Counted from the first letter of the stretch, positions 29,465 to 39,439 are shown. The stretch is 64,000 nt of DNA from Janthinobacterium sp. LM6 (GCF_002002885.1 NZ_CP019510.1:3100001-3164000); one strand, 5' to 3'. The notes: generated from the sequence alone by a model not told the origin. Made by a program: numbers and translations.

Positions 29465-32400
29465 ATGAAACCTCTCCCGCTTCCCCTTCGCGCTCTAGCC
29501 GCCTGCGTCCTCGCCGCTCTTGCCTCCCTGGCTGCCCCTGGCCTGCAGGCCGCGCCTATCGGCAATCTGACAAGCCTGAGTGCGGTGCAGGCGGCCGACG
29601 TGGCCAAGGGCGAGGCGCTGGGCTGGGATGTGCGCAGCGACACGGGCATGCAGCTGCGTATCAGCCTGCCGCAGGCGGACGTGCTGCGCATCCAGGCGGG
29701 CGGCAAGGCCGGTTTGACGGGGCCCGGCGACAAGGCCGCGCCCATCGTCGTGGGCCAGCCCGCCGCGCAGGTGGCATATGAGATCAGCGAGCAGGCCGAC
29801 CATATCCTGATCGGCACCGAAGCCCTGAGCCTGCGCATCGACCGCAAGCCCCTGCGCTTTACCTTGTACCGCAAGGGCGACGCGGTGCCCCTGTGGCGCG
29901 AAGTGCAGCCGCTGTCGCTCGACGACAAGCAGGGCGTGCAGGTGCTTTCCAGCTTGCCGGGAGAACGATACTTTGGCGGCGGCCAGCAGAATGGCCGCTT
30001 CGAATTCAAGGGCAAGCAGGTGCCCGTGTCGTATTCGGGCGGCTGGGAAGAGGGCGACCGGCCGAATCCCGCGCCATTTCTCATGAGTTCACGGGGCTGG
30101 GGCATGCTGCGCAATACCTGGTCCGACGGGAACTACGACTTGCGCGACAAGGAGCAGATCTCGCTGCAGCACGCGGAAGGGCGCTTCGATGCGTATTTCT
30201 TTGTTGGCAAGGACTTGCGCGACGTCGTCGCCCGCTACACGGACTTGACGGGCCGCGCCCGCATGCTGCCCCGCTGGGCGCTGGAATACGGCGACGCCGA
30301 TTGCTACAACGATGGCGACAACGTGAAAAAGCCGGGTTCAGTGCCCAAAGGCTGGACCGACGGCCCCACCGGCAAGACGCCGGACGTGGTGGAAACCGTG
30401 GCGCGCCAGTACCGCGAGCACGACATGCCGGGCGGCTGGATTTTGCCCAACGATGGCTACGGCTGCGGCTACACGAACTTGCCGGAAACGGTGAAGGGCC
30501 TGGCCGGCTATGGCTTCCGCACGGGCCTGTGGACGGAAAACGGCGTCGACAAGATCGCCTGGGAAGTGGGCCAGGCGGGCAGCCGCGTGCAAAAGCTGGA
30601 CGTGGCGTGGACGGGCAAGGGATATCAATTTGCTATGGATGCCAACAAGTCCGCCTATGACGGCATCCTGAACAACTCCGACAGCCGCCCGTTTTTGTGG
30701 ACGGTGATGGGCTGGGCCGGCATCCAGCGCTATGCCGTGGCGTGGACGGGCGACCAGAGCGCCAGCTGGGACTACATCCGCTGGCACATTCCGACCCTGA
30801 TCGGCTCGGGCCTGTCCGGGCAGGCGTATGCGTCCGGCGACGTGGACGCCATCTTCGGCGGCAGTCCGGAAACCTATCTGCGCGACTTGCAGTGGAAGAG
30901 TTTTACGCCCGTCCTGATGGGCATGTCCGGCTGGGCCGCGGCCGAGCGCAAGCATCCGTGGTGGTTCGACGCGCCTTACCGCGACATCAATCGCCGCTAT
31001 CTGAAGCTGAAGATGCGCCTCACGCCGTATATGTATACCCTGGTGCGCGAAGCGGAACAATCGGGAGCGCCGCTGGTGCGCGGCCTGATGTGGGATTATC
31101 CGCAAGACCCGGCCGCCTACACGGAAGCCTATAAATATCAATTCCTGCTGGGCCGCGACGTGCTGGTGGCGCCCGTCTACCGCAGCCAGGCCGTCAGCGG
31201 CGGCTGGCGCAAGGGCATCCACCTGCCGCAGGGAACGTGGTACGACTACTGGGATGGCCGCCAGGCCACGGCGGACGCGCAAGGGCGCGACCTGGATATG
31301 CAGGTCGCGCTGGACAAGCTGCCGGTTTTTGTCCGCGCCGGCGCCATCCTGCCCATGTATCCGGAAATGCTGTACGACGGCCAGAAGCCGAAGGACCAGC
31401 TCACGCTCGATATCTACCCGCACGGCGACTCCGAATACACGCTGTATGAAGACGACGGCAATACGCGCCAGTACCAGGGCGGCGCCTTCAGCCAGCAAGT
31501 CATCCGCATGCGGCAAACGGGCGGCGACGTGCAGGTCGACATCGGCGCCGTCGATGGCCGGTACCAGGGCCAGGAAGCGCGGCGCGGCTATGCGCTGCGC
31601 ATGCTGGCAGGCCAGCGCCCGGCAGCCGTCAAGGCGGGCGAACGCCTGATCGCGGCCTCCGCCGACCGTGCCGCCTACGACAAGGCGGTCGAAGGCTGGT
31701 ATTTCGACGCGGCAGACAGGCAAGGCACCCTGCACGTGAAAGTGGCGGCGCAGGACATCCGCCAGGCCTTGACTTTGCAGGTGGCCGGCGCGCTGGCCGT
31801 GGCGAGAGTCGACGCCGATTTTCCGGCCGCTCCCGTGCCGGGCCGCGCCTTGCCGGCCGACGTCATGCAGGTGGTGGCGCGTCCTGCGGAAGAAAGCGGC
31901 TATCCGCTGGAAAACGCCTTCGACGGCAAGCCCGAGACGTGGTTCCGCACCGTGCGCAGCCCGTTCGTGAAAAGCGGTCCACACGAATGGGTGATCGGCT
32001 TTACGGAGCGGCGCCTGGTGGACGGCATCGAACTGGCGCCGCGTAACGACCAGCACTGGAAGCATGGCCAGGTGCGCGATTATGAAATCTACATCGGCGA
32101 CAACAACGGCGAATGGGGCGCGGCGCTTGCGCGCGGCACCCTTAAACTGGAGCAGGGTGTGCAGACGATCAATTTCCCCGCCACGGCCGGGCGCCTGCTG
32201 CGCTTCCGCGTCATGAGCACGCAAAATCCGGAAGGCGATGGCGCGGCGTCCACCGACCCGATGGTGACGGCGGCGCAAACGGGCCCGGTGGCGCGCGCGT
32301 TTGATGCGGCGCTGGCGACCGACGTGGCGCCCGTCACCCTGTCCGAATTCCGCGTGCTCGAGCACCGCGTGGCCGAAGGTGAGGAGGTGCAGCGCTATCT

Positions 32401-32815
32401 GTCGGACCTGGCGCTGCCGAAGAATATCGCGAAAGACAGGCCAGCCGGCAAGGCGGCCGAGATGCGCATGAACGGACTGTGGTTCCGCAAGGGCCTCGGC
32501 GTGGGACCTGCCAGCCGCATTGACTTGCAACTGGCGGGCAACTGGAATCTGCTGCGCGCCGACCTGGGCGTGGACGATAGCTGCCGCAGCGCGGGCGGCT
32601 TGCAATTCCAGGTCTGGAGCGGTGAGCGGCTGCTGTATGACAGCGGCCTGGTCACGGCTCCCGGGGTGGTCAAACCCGAAATCGACGTGCGCGGCCTGAG
32701 CCAGCTCAGTTTGCGCACCCTGGGCGCGCGCGGCGCCCACCCGGCCCAGGTCTGCGGCAACTGGGCCAACGCCGTGCTGACCGGCACGGAAGGCGCGACA
32801 GTCAAGCCGCGCTAG
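29465..32815 (+). CDS. secreted GH31 glycosidase with C-terminal F5/8C-like and NPCBM-like modules, candidate alpha-N-acetylgalactosaminidase
   Basis: The 1116-residue protein has a signal peptide (1-30), a GH31 N-terminal beta domain, a catalytic barrel (about 265-620) with PRWALEYGDADCY, candidate nucleophile Asp379 (KLDVAW) and candidate acid/base Asp430 (AWTGDQSASWDYIRW), then distal beta domains including DUF5110-like sequence (about 650-720). The tail holds an F5/8C-like module (about 800-960, ENAFDGKPETWFRT) and an NPCBM-like module (about 975-1110, FRKGLGVGPAS...GVDD). GH31 covers alpha-glucosidases, xylosidases and alpha-N-acetylgalactosaminidases; the GalNAc operon makes the last the best guess. 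It is divergent from agaS and followed by a TonB receptor. Confidence 0.85.
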   Translation: MKPLPLPLRALAACVLAALASLAAPGLQAAPIGNLTSLSAVQAADVAKGEALGWDVRSDTGMQLRISLPQADVLRIQAGGKAGLTGPGDKAAPIVVGQPAAQVAYEISEQADHILIGTEALSLRIDRKPLRFTLYRKGDAVPLWREVQPLSLDDKQGVQVLSSLPGERYFGGGQQNGRFEFKGKQVPVSYSGGWEEGDRPNPAPFLMSSRGWGMLRNTWSDGNYDLRDKEQISLQHAEGRFDAYFFVGKDLRDVVARYTDLTGRARMLPRWALEYGDADCYNDGDNVKKPGSVPKGWTDGPTGKTPDVVETVARQYREHDMPGGWILPNDGYGCGYTNLPETVKGLAGYGFRTGLWTENGVDKIAWEVGQAGSRVQKLDVAWTGKGYQFAMDANKSAYDGILNNSDSRPFLWTVMGWAGIQRYAVAWTGDQSASWDYIRWHIPTLIGSGLSGQAYASGDVDAIFGGSPETYLRDLQWKSFTPVLMGMSGWAAAERKHPWWFDAPYRDINRRYLKLKMRLTPYMYTLVREAEQSGAPLVRGLMWDYPQDPAAYTEAYKYQFLLGRDVLVAPVYRSQAVSGGWRKGIHLPQGTWYDYWDGRQATADAQGRDLDMQVALDKLPVFVRAGAILPMYPEMLYDGQKPKDQLTLDIYPHGDSEYTLYEDDGNTRQYQGGAFSQQVIRMRQTGGDVQVDIGAVDGRYQGQEARRGYALRMLAGQRPAAVKAGERLIAASADRAAYDKAVEGWYFDAADRQGTLHVKVAAQDIRQALTLQVAGALAVARVDADFPAAPVPGRALPADVMQVVARPAEESGYPLENAFDGKPETWFRTVRSPFVKSGPHEWVIGFTERRLVDGIELAPRNDQHWKHGQVRDYEIYIGDNNGEWGAALARGTLKLEQGVQTINFPATAGRLLRFRVMSTQNPEGDGAASTDPMVTAAQTGPVARAFDAALATDVAPVTLSEFRVLEHRVAEGEEVQRYLSDLALPKNIAKDRPAGKAAEMRMNGLWFRKGLGVGPASRIDLQLAGNWNLLRADLGVDDSCRSAGGLQFQVWSGERLLYDSGLVTAPGVVKPEIDVRGLSQLSLRTLGARGAHPAQVCGNWANAVLTGTEGATVKPR

Positions 32816-32846
32816 ACACACTTCACTTCATCATTTCACCAAAAAC

Positions 32847-32875
32847 GAGCCCCTCTTCGGACCGGGGAGGGGCTC
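32847..32875 (+). terminator. intercistronic hairpin between GH31 and TonB receptor genes
   Basis: A 9-bp stem (GAGCCCCTC at 32847-32855 with its complement at 32867-32875) encloses an 11-nt loop. It is followed by TTGCAG rather than a run of T, so partial termination or mRNA processing is more likely than full termination; the receptor gene starts 45 bp later without a recognisable promoter. Confidence 0.5.
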
Positions 32876-32919
32876 TTGCAGCCTTGCGAAAACAAATCAC
32901 TTATAAAAGGGAGTTGGGA

Positions 32920-35880
32920 ATGCACTTGAAAAAACTGATGGCCGCCATGGTGGCGGTAGGACTTGGCTCAACCGCGTTGGCGTCGACGGCGCTGGCAGCG
33001 GAGGAAGAAAAACTGGCGCGCGTCGAAGTGACGGGTTCCAGCCTGAAGCGCATCAACGCGGAAACGGCGTCGCCCGTACAGGTGATCAACGCCAAGCAGA
33101 TCGAAAACATGGGCGCGCTCACCTTGTTGCAGGTGCTCGACAACCTGCCCGCCGCCCGTCCGGCGCAGCAGGACTTCCGCTCGATGTTCACGGGGTCCGA
33201 TGGCGGTTCGCAGGCGAACTTGCGCGGCCTCGGCGCGCAGGGCACCCTGGTGCTGCTCAATGGCCGCCGCCTGTCGTTCTATGGCGCGCCGGCCGGTTTC
33301 CAGACCATGTTCGTCAATATCGACGCCATTCCCGCCGCCGCCATCGAGCGCATGGAAATCCTGACGGACGGCGCGTCGGCCGTGTACGGCTCCGATGCCG
33401 TGGCCGGCGTCATCAACGTCATCACCAAGAAGTCGTATCAGGGGCTGGAGGCGCGCGCCAACGGCGAGTTTTCGCCCAGCGTGAAAGCCTATGGCGAGCG
33501 TCAGGCCAGCGTGCTGTATGGCCTGGGCGACCTGGCCAGCGACGGCTACAACATCTACGGTTCCGTGAACGTCTACCAGCGCGACCGCATCGCGCTGGCC
33601 GACACCTGGCAGAAGCGTCCCGCATATTTTTATGCGAATAATCCCAACTTCATCCCGAACATGCGCGTGGGCGTGGGCAGCGAGCCGGGCACGATGAACC
33701 CGGGCACCTTCTTTGTCTTCGACAAGGCCAACAACAATGCGCGCACCCAGCGCGCCGCGCCCGGCTGCAACACCAGCATCACCGAAGCGTCGGGCACGCG
33801 CTGCGTGTGGAATGCGTTGCCCAACCAGCTCGATACGGGCCCCACATCGGAGCGCGCCACTGCCTACCTGAGCGGCAGGCTGAAACTGGGCGGCGACCTG
33901 GAAGCGTTCGCGGAAGGCGCTTTCACCCACATCAAGATGCGCGGCGAAAACGGCCCGTCCAGCTTCAACAGCGGCAGCACGAACAACTGGTTTGCGCGCA
34001 ATACGGGCAATACCCTGAACACTTTCGCCACGCCTTTCCTGAGCCCCAACAACGTCTACCTGAAAGGCAAGCTCGATGCCGACATGGCGGCCAGGATGGG
34101 CGGCGCGGCCGGCTTGAACTACCTGCTGCAGGATGCGACGGGCCATTTCGGCCAGAAGAATGTCGATGAAAACTACCGCGCGCTGGTCGGCCTGCGCGGC
34201 GGCATCGGCGGCGGCTGGGATTTTGAAACGGCGCTCAGCGTGGCGGGCAGCCATTCGACACTGTTCCAGACGGCGAACATCAACATCAATGGCTTCAAGC
34301 AGGCGTTCGGCCCGTTCACGAAAGACCCCGTCAGCGGGCGCACGTATATCTCGGACAATCCGGCCTACAAGTTCGGCGAAATCAGCGAGGCCAATGCGGC
34401 GCTGGTGCGCGCCGCCTATCCGACCTTCGCCATCGAATCCTGGACCAGGCTGATGACCTGGGACGCGAAGCTGGAAGGCACCTTGTTCAAGCTGGGCGAG
34501 CGCGAAGTGCGCGCCGCCGTGGGCACCAATGTCATGCGCGAAAGCTTCCTCACTCCCGGCAACGCGGATGCGGCCAATGGCCTGATTACGCAGCAGGGCG
34601 GTTCCTGGTTCGATGGCAAGCGCACCATCGCCGCCGTATTCGGCGAAGTGGTGGTGCCGCTCAGCGACACCCTGGAAGTCAATGCGGCCGCGCGCCTGGA
34701 CAAATACCCGCACTTCGCCGCCAACCTGGCGCCCAAGCTGGGCGTGATCTGGCGCGCGCGGCCCGACCTGATGCTGCGCGGGACGTATTCGGAAGGCTTC
34801 CGCGCGCCCAATCTGGCCGAATCGGGTTCGGGCGGCGTCTTTGCGCAGGTGGGCGGCATACGCGACACGGTGCGCTGCGACGAAACGAACGCCATGGCGC
34901 GCGCGCTGATGAAGTCCACGGTGGCAACGGACGCGGACCTGGGCAAGAGTCTGCTCAATTCGAACTGCTCCACGACGGTGGGCGGCCTGACGCCGCCGAA
35001 CCAGAACCTGCGTCCGGAGAAGGCGAAGATATCGACCGTGGGCCTGGTGCTGCAGCCGGCCAAGGACGTGAGCATCTCCGTCGATTACTGGTTCATCAAC
35101 CGCCGCGACGAAATCGTGCGCCAGGACTTCAACGAGCTGTTTACGGAACTGGTGGACAAGTACGGCCCGACCCTGGCCGGCACGTCCAGCGCCATCCGCA
35201 ACGACCTGACGGATACGGACCGGGGCAACGTGGCGGCGGTGGCGGCCATGTGCGCCAATCCCGCCAACGCGGGCGTGTGCGCGGGCGGCGTGCCCGGCTA
35301 CTCGGTGGGCAATCTGGGCGGCTTGATCAACTCGTATTCGAACCGCGGCCGCACCCTGATGGACGGCGTCGACATCGATGCGCGCACGCGCTTTTCGCTG
35401 GGAGACATGGGCAAGCTGAGCACGGGCATTGCGGCCACCATCCGCAAGCGCGATACCCACGACAGCGAAGACGGCAGCGACATCAAGGGCAACACCGTCG
35501 GCTACTACGATTCGCCGCGCTACCGCGCCACCGTCAACGCCGACTGGAGCTACCGCAACTTCGTCAGCAGCGTGTTCGTCAACTACTCAGGCAAGACGCG
35601 CTGGGCATATGGCCCCTGGGACAAGGACAACACGCCGGAAAACTGCACCGCTGCCTCCGTGGCGCTGCCGGCCGGCCAGTGCAAGGGCGCGCCGTCGTAC
35701 ACCACGGTGAACCTGGCGTTCAGCTGGAAGCCGATCAAGCACCTGGACGTGGGCCTGAACGTGAAAAACGCGTTCAACAAGCAGCCGTACTACGACCCGA
35801 ACGGCTGGGAAGGCTACAACCATAGCCAGGACCTGTTCGGCCGCCAGTTTGCCCTGTCGGCCAGCTACAAGTTCTTTTAA
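32920..35880 (+). CDS. TonB-dependent outer-membrane receptor, predicted amino-sugar/glycan importer 1
   Basis: The 986-residue protein has a signal peptide (1-28, ending STALA), a plug domain (about 33-165: EVTGSSLKRINAETASPVQVINAKQIENMG, ILTDGASAVYGSDAVAGVINVIT) and a large 22-strand type barrel ending in the aromatic LSASYKFF. It lacks an STN signalling domain, so it is a transporter rather than a sigma-factor trigger. The start at 32920 has an AAGGGAG ribosome-binding site. Position behind the GH31 gene and before a second receptor suggests uptake of GalNAc-containing oligosaccharides or GalNAc; the ligand is inferred. Confidence 0.92.
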   Translation: MHLKKLMAAMVAVGLGSTALASTALAAEEEKLARVEVTGSSLKRINAETASPVQVINAKQIENMGALTLLQVLDNLPAARPAQQDFRSMFTGSDGGSQANLRGLGAQGTLVLLNGRRLSFYGAPAGFQTMFVNIDAIPAAAIERMEILTDGASAVYGSDAVAGVINVITKKSYQGLEARANGEFSPSVKAYGERQASVLYGLGDLASDGYNIYGSVNVYQRDRIALADTWQKRPAYFYANNPNFIPNMRVGVGSEPGTMNPGTFFVFDKANNNARTQRAAPGCNTSITEASGTRCVWNALPNQLDTGPTSERATAYLSGRLKLGGDLEAFAEGAFTHIKMRGENGPSSFNSGSTNNWFARNTGNTLNTFATPFLSPNNVYLKGKLDADMAARMGGAAGLNYLLQDATGHFGQKNVDENYRALVGLRGGIGGGWDFETALSVAGSHSTLFQTANININGFKQAFGPFTKDPVSGRTYISDNPAYKFGEISEANAALVRAAYPTFAIESWTRLMTWDAKLEGTLFKLGEREVRAAVGTNVMRESFLTPGNADAANGLITQQGGSWFDGKRTIAAVFGEVVVPLSDTLEVNAAARLDKYPHFAANLAPKLGVIWRARPDLMLRGTYSEGFRAPNLAESGSGGVFAQVGGIRDTVRCDETNAMARALMKSTVATDADLGKSLLNSNCSTTVGGLTPPNQNLRPEKAKISTVGLVLQPAKDVSISVDYWFINRRDEIVRQDFNELFTELVDKYGPTLAGTSSAIRNDLTDTDRGNVAAVAAMCANPANAGVCAGGVPGYSVGNLGGLINSYSNRGRTLMDGVDIDARTRFSLGDMGKLSTGIAATIRKRDTHDSEDGSDIKGNTVGYYDSPRYRATVNADWSYRNFVSSVFVNYSGKTRWAYGPWDKDNTPENCTAASVALPAGQCKGAPSYTTVNLAFSWKPIKHLDVGLNVKNAFNKQPYYDPNGWEGYNHSQDLFGRQFALSASYKFF

Positions 35881-35893
35881 GGCGTGACACTGC

Positions 35894-35932
35894 CCCGGCC
35901 CGCCAGCCTGCATGTGGCGGGCCGGGTTTTTT
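35894..35932 (+). terminator. rho-independent terminator after TonB receptor 1
   Basis: A 12-bp perfect stem (CCCGGCCCGCCA, 35894-35905, with its complement 35915-35926) has a 9-nt loop and six following T residues (35927-35932). It starts 14 bp after the receptor stop codon and ends the GH31-receptor transcript. Confidence 0.92.
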
Positions 35933-36180
35933 GTCATGGAAAAGAAAAAAACAATGTTCCGAAATGCACAATGCGAAAGATAAACGTAAGCGAAAGAGGT
36001 TTGCCCTATCGTCTTTCGTGTTTCTTTGCCCTGATTCCCACGCGGATCGTCCTCTGTTTGCCACATTCTTGCAGACGCGTGTATCTGCCACACCACGATA
36101 ACGAAAGTTATTTGACGCAATGCTGATTAAAACGAAAGATAAATTGCATTTATTTGCTCAATTTACCGATAAATTACCGT
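35933..36180 (+). promoter_or_regulatory. AT-rich upstream region with AgaR-core repeats
   Basis: Ahead of the second 48-bp promoter element lie GAAAG at 35975-35979, 35992-35996, 36103-36107 and 36134-36138 and CTTTC at 36013-36017, five copies of the reported AgaR core; the sixth is inside the 48-bp element. The region is AT-rich and contains no credible gene. Multiple, irregularly spaced cores are typical of described AgaR regulatory regions. Confidence 0.6.
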
Positions 36181-36228
36181 TTTAACTTTCTTTTTGTTGA
36201 CGATATTTATTTTTCTTTTTAAAGTAAT
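36181..36228 (+). repeat. 48-bp promoter-operator element, copy 2 (TonB receptor 2)
   Basis: This copy matches 29388-29435 at 47 of 48 positions. It has CTTTC at 36186-36190, -35 TTGACG at 36197-36202, a 17-bp spacer and -10 TAAAGT at 36220-36225. Transcription from it would give a leader of about 150 nt before the receptor start codon. The sequences outside the element diverge, so selection on the promoter rather than recent large duplication is likely, although a small duplication cannot be excluded. Confidence 0.7.
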
Positions 36229-36231
36229 CCC

Positions 36232-36385
36232 AAGAAAACGAAAATCAGCCGATACGGACTGATTCCCCGGAAGGTGCAACTGCCTGGCTCTACCTTCCGA
36301 CGACCACCATAAAAATTGCGTCCCTCCGACTCCGCCCTGGAGCGGGGAGGGCGCGCATAACCCTCGATATAGACGGAGAGACATC
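36232..36385 (+). other. structured 5' leader of TonB receptor 2 mRNA
   Basis: The predicted leader holds three short hairpins: ATCAG/CTGAT (36244-36248, 36259-36263), GGAAGGT/ACCTTCC (36269-36275, 36292-36298) and CCCTCC/GGAGGG with an inner CTCC/GGAG stem (36322-36351). A GGAGAG ribosome-binding site precedes the ATG. No known riboswitch class was recognised. Confidence 0.4.
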
Positions 36386-39300
36386 ATGCATAGCACCCGA
36401 CTCAAATTGCGCGACATCAGCCGCGCCGCCGCGATCGTGATCGCACTGGCGGCCGGCGTGCCAGGCCAGGCCTGGGCACAGTCGAACGCCACGAGTACCA
36501 TTTTCGGCGAAGTGAGCGCGCCGGCCGGCGCCACCGTGGTGCTGGAAAACCTGGCGACGGGCGTGCAGCGCAGCCTGACGCCGGATACGTCGGGCCGCTA
36601 TGTGGCCAACTCCATGCCGCCAGGCCGCTATGCGGTGCGCGTGCTGCGTGCCGGTTCGGTGGAAGCGTCGCAGGAAGTCGAGGCCCTGATCGGCGCCGGC
36701 GCGGAAGCGAACTTCGGCCCGGCCAGCGCGGCTGGCCCCGTGGGCCAGGAGCAGACCGTCGTGGTGAAGGCGTCGCGCAATCCGATCGACGTGTCGAACA
36801 CCAACAATGGCGTGATCTTCACCGCCAAGGAATTGAAGGCGCTTCCAGTCGGTAACGATGTCGCCTCCATCGTGCAGCTGACGCCGGGCGTGGCGCGCGG
36901 CACCAACAGCGTGTATGGCAATGCACCATCGATCGGCGGCTCGGGCCAGTCCGAAAATGCGTTCTACGTCAACGGCTTCCCCATCACTAACCTCCTGACC
37001 CAGGTGGGCGCGTCGGAGCTGCCGTTCGGCGCGATCTCCAACCTGCAGGTGCTGTCGGGCGGCTATGGTTCGGAATTCGGCCGCTCCACGGGCGGCGTGA
37101 TCAATATCACCACCAAGAGCGGCGGCAACAAGGTCGAATTCGGCGGCAAGGTCTCCATCATCCCCCGCTCGCTGAAGGGCACGACGGAAAACCGGTATTA
37201 CCCGAACACGGGCGCCAATCCGGAGACGGATGGCACCTTGAAGTACTGGAACCGCGATAACGGCAGCACCAGCAAGGTCGTCGGCTTGTACGGCAGCGGA
37301 CCGCTGATCAAGAACAAGCTGTTCGCCTTCGTGGCGCTGGAACAGACGCGCACGGACGGCGGCGCCGTCGCCGGTGCGCGCGACGACCTGGTGGACAAGG
37401 TGCTGCCGAACGGCTGGCGCGAGAGCAAGAGCAAGGTTGACCGCATGATGGCCAAGCTGGACTACAACCTGACGGACGACCATCACTTTGAATATACCAA
37501 GCTGTATGACCGCACGACTACGGACAGCCAGAGCTATGGTTTCGACTATGCCACCTTGAAACGCAACAACGTGCCTGGCGGCGGGAGCGAGACCACCATC
37601 AACTGCTGCGGCTCGTCGGCCGCGCCGGGCGCGAATGTCGACATCTTCAAGTACACGGGCTACCTGACGGACAACCTGACGGTGACGGCGATGATGGGGC
37701 AGTCGCGCACTTCGCACCGCCGTACCCCGGAAGGCTACAATCCGCTGCTGGCGCAAACGTCGTCGAATGAATCGACCCAGGTGCCTGGCCTGACGTACAC
37801 CAATCCGCAAACGGTGACCGGCACTCTGGTCGACCCGTCGTCGGAAGACCGCCAGAAGGCCAAGCGCCTGGACCTGGAATACAAGCTGGGCAAGCATTCG
37901 CTGCGCGGCGGCATCGACCGCATCGACGTGGAATCGAAAGTGGGCCTGAGCCTGGCCGGCGGCTACCGCTGGAAGTACCAGAAGGTCAAGGATGCGACGC
38001 TCCTGATCAACGGCGCCTTTGAAACGCCGGCCCAGGGCAATGGCTACGGCAAGGATGGCTATTACGTCAGCAAGGAATTGAACGCCAACCTGGCGCGTCC
38101 GACCAGCGTGCAATCGGCGCAGTACATCCAGGATCACTACCAGGTCACGGAACGCGTGCTGCTGGACCTGGGCCTGCGCCGCGAACAGTTCACCAACTAC
38201 AGCACCGATGGCGTGGCCTTCATTTCGCAGCGCAACATGATCGCCCCGCGCGTGGGCGCCACCTGGGATTACCTGGGCGACGGCACCCTGAAATTCTTCG
38301 CCAACGGCGGCCGTTACCACTTGCCGGTGCCATCGAATTTGTCGAGCAACATGGCCAGCCCCTTCCTGGCCACCAGCGAGATGTTCACCTACACGGGCGT
38401 CGATCCCGTCACGGGCGCGCCGACGGGCCTGCACGCCATCAGCAAGCCGTATTCGGCCAACAACGCGTATGGCCAGAGCCGCGATGCGCGCGAAGTGACG
38501 GCCGTCGGCCTCAAGCCGCTGTCGCAGGATGAATTCTCGCTCGGCTTCGAACGCGCCCTGAGCAAGAAGCTGGTGGTGGGCGCCAGCTTCCTGTACCGCA
38601 AGCTGAACGACACAAACGACGACACCTGCGACGAGCGTCCGCTGCAAGCCTGGGCCACGCGCAACGGCGTCGACACGGGCAAATGGAGCGGCTTCCAGTG
38701 CGCCATCATCAACCCGGGCCGCGACAACAGCCTGATGGTGGACTTTGACGATGGCAAGGGCCTGCGCCGCGTGGATATTTCGGCGGCGGAGTGGGGCAAC
38801 CCGCTGCCATCGCGCACCTACCGTGCCTTGAACATGTTCATCGAGCACCCGTACACGAATGGCTGGTACGGCAAGTTGACCTACACCTTGTCCGGCCTGA
38901 AGGGCAATATGGAAGGCCAGACGGACAGCATCGGCGGCGGCGACGTGGGCCTGACGGTCAGCGACGACCACAAGGAATTGATGTACAACGCATATGGCTA
39001 CCTGCCGGGCGACCACCGCCACGCCTTCAAGGCCTACGGTTTTATGCAGGTCATCCCGGACGTGATGGTGGGCGCCAACCTGTCGCTGACCTCGGGCGCA
39101 CCGCGCAACTGCATCGGCGCGCTGCCGGATGAACTGAAGTTCGAGAACAACTACGGCGATTCTTACTTCTATTGCAATGGCAAGCCGGCGCCGCGCGGCA
39201 GCCAGGGCCGCCTGCCGTGGCAAGCGCAGCTGGACATGAATGTGGCCTATACTCCCAGCGCCATCAAGGGCCTGAGCCTGAAAGTGGACGTCTTCAACGT

Positions 39301-39433
39301 CTTCAACAGCCAGACCGTGACCCGCTACACCGAAACGCGCGAAGACCATGGCGCCATCTCCCGCAATTACCTGCAGGTCGATGGACGCACGGCGCCGCGT
39401 TCGGTGCGCTTCACGGCTGAATACACCTATTAA
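36386..39433 (+). CDS. TonB-dependent receptor with N-terminal carboxypeptidase-regulatory-like domain
   Basis: The 1015-residue protein has a signal peptide (1-32, ending AWAQ), an Ig-like carboxypeptidase regulatory domain (about 37-112: ATVVLENLATGVQRSLTPDTSGRYV) and a plug (about 125-235 with VIFTAKELKALPVGND, FGRSTGGVINITTKSGG), then a barrel ending in RFTAEYTY. This Oar-like layout is typical of receptors for large or complex glycans. Its promoter is nearly identical to that of the GH31 operon, and a GH109 gene follows, so a role in GalNAc-glycan import is inferred. Ligand unproven. Confidence 0.92.
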   Translation: MHSTRLKLRDISRAAAIVIALAAGVPGQAWAQSNATSTIFGEVSAPAGATVVLENLATGVQRSLTPDTSGRYVANSMPPGRYAVRVLRAGSVEASQEVEALIGAGAEANFGPASAAGPVGQEQTVVVKASRNPIDVSNTNNGVIFTAKELKALPVGNDVASIVQLTPGVARGTNSVYGNAPSIGGSGQSENAFYVNGFPITNLLTQVGASELPFGAISNLQVLSGGYGSEFGRSTGGVINITTKSGGNKVEFGGKVSIIPRSLKGTTENRYYPNTGANPETDGTLKYWNRDNGSTSKVVGLYGSGPLIKNKLFAFVALEQTRTDGGAVAGARDDLVDKVLPNGWRESKSKVDRMMAKLDYNLTDDHHFEYTKLYDRTTTDSQSYGFDYATLKRNNVPGGGSETTINCCGSSAAPGANVDIFKYTGYLTDNLTVTAMMGQSRTSHRRTPEGYNPLLAQTSSNESTQVPGLTYTNPQTVTGTLVDPSSEDRQKAKRLDLEYKLGKHSLRGGIDRIDVESKVGLSLAGGYRWKYQKVKDATLLINGAFETPAQGNGYGKDGYYVSKELNANLARPTSVQSAQYIQDHYQVTERVLLDLGLRREQFTNYSTDGVAFISQRNMIAPRVGATWDYLGDGTLKFFANGGRYHLPVPSNLSSNMASPFLATSEMFTYTGVDPVTGAPTGLHAISKPYSANNAYGQSRDAREVTAVGLKPLSQDEFSLGFERALSKKLVVGASFLYRKLNDTNDDTCDERPLQAWATRNGVDTGKWSGFQCAIINPGRDNSLMVDFDDGKGLRRVDISAAEWGNPLPSRTYRALNMFIEHPYTNGWYGKLTYTLSGLKGNMEGQTDSIGGGDVGLTVSDDHKELMYNAYGYLPGDHRHAFKAYGFMQVIPDVMVGANLSLTSGAPRNCIGALPDELKFENNYGDSYFYCNGKPAPRGSQGRLPWQAQLDMNVAYTPSAIKGLSLKVDVFNVFNSQTVTRYTETREDHGAISRNYLQVDGRTAPRSVRFTAEYTY

Positions 39434-39439
39434 ACTGCA

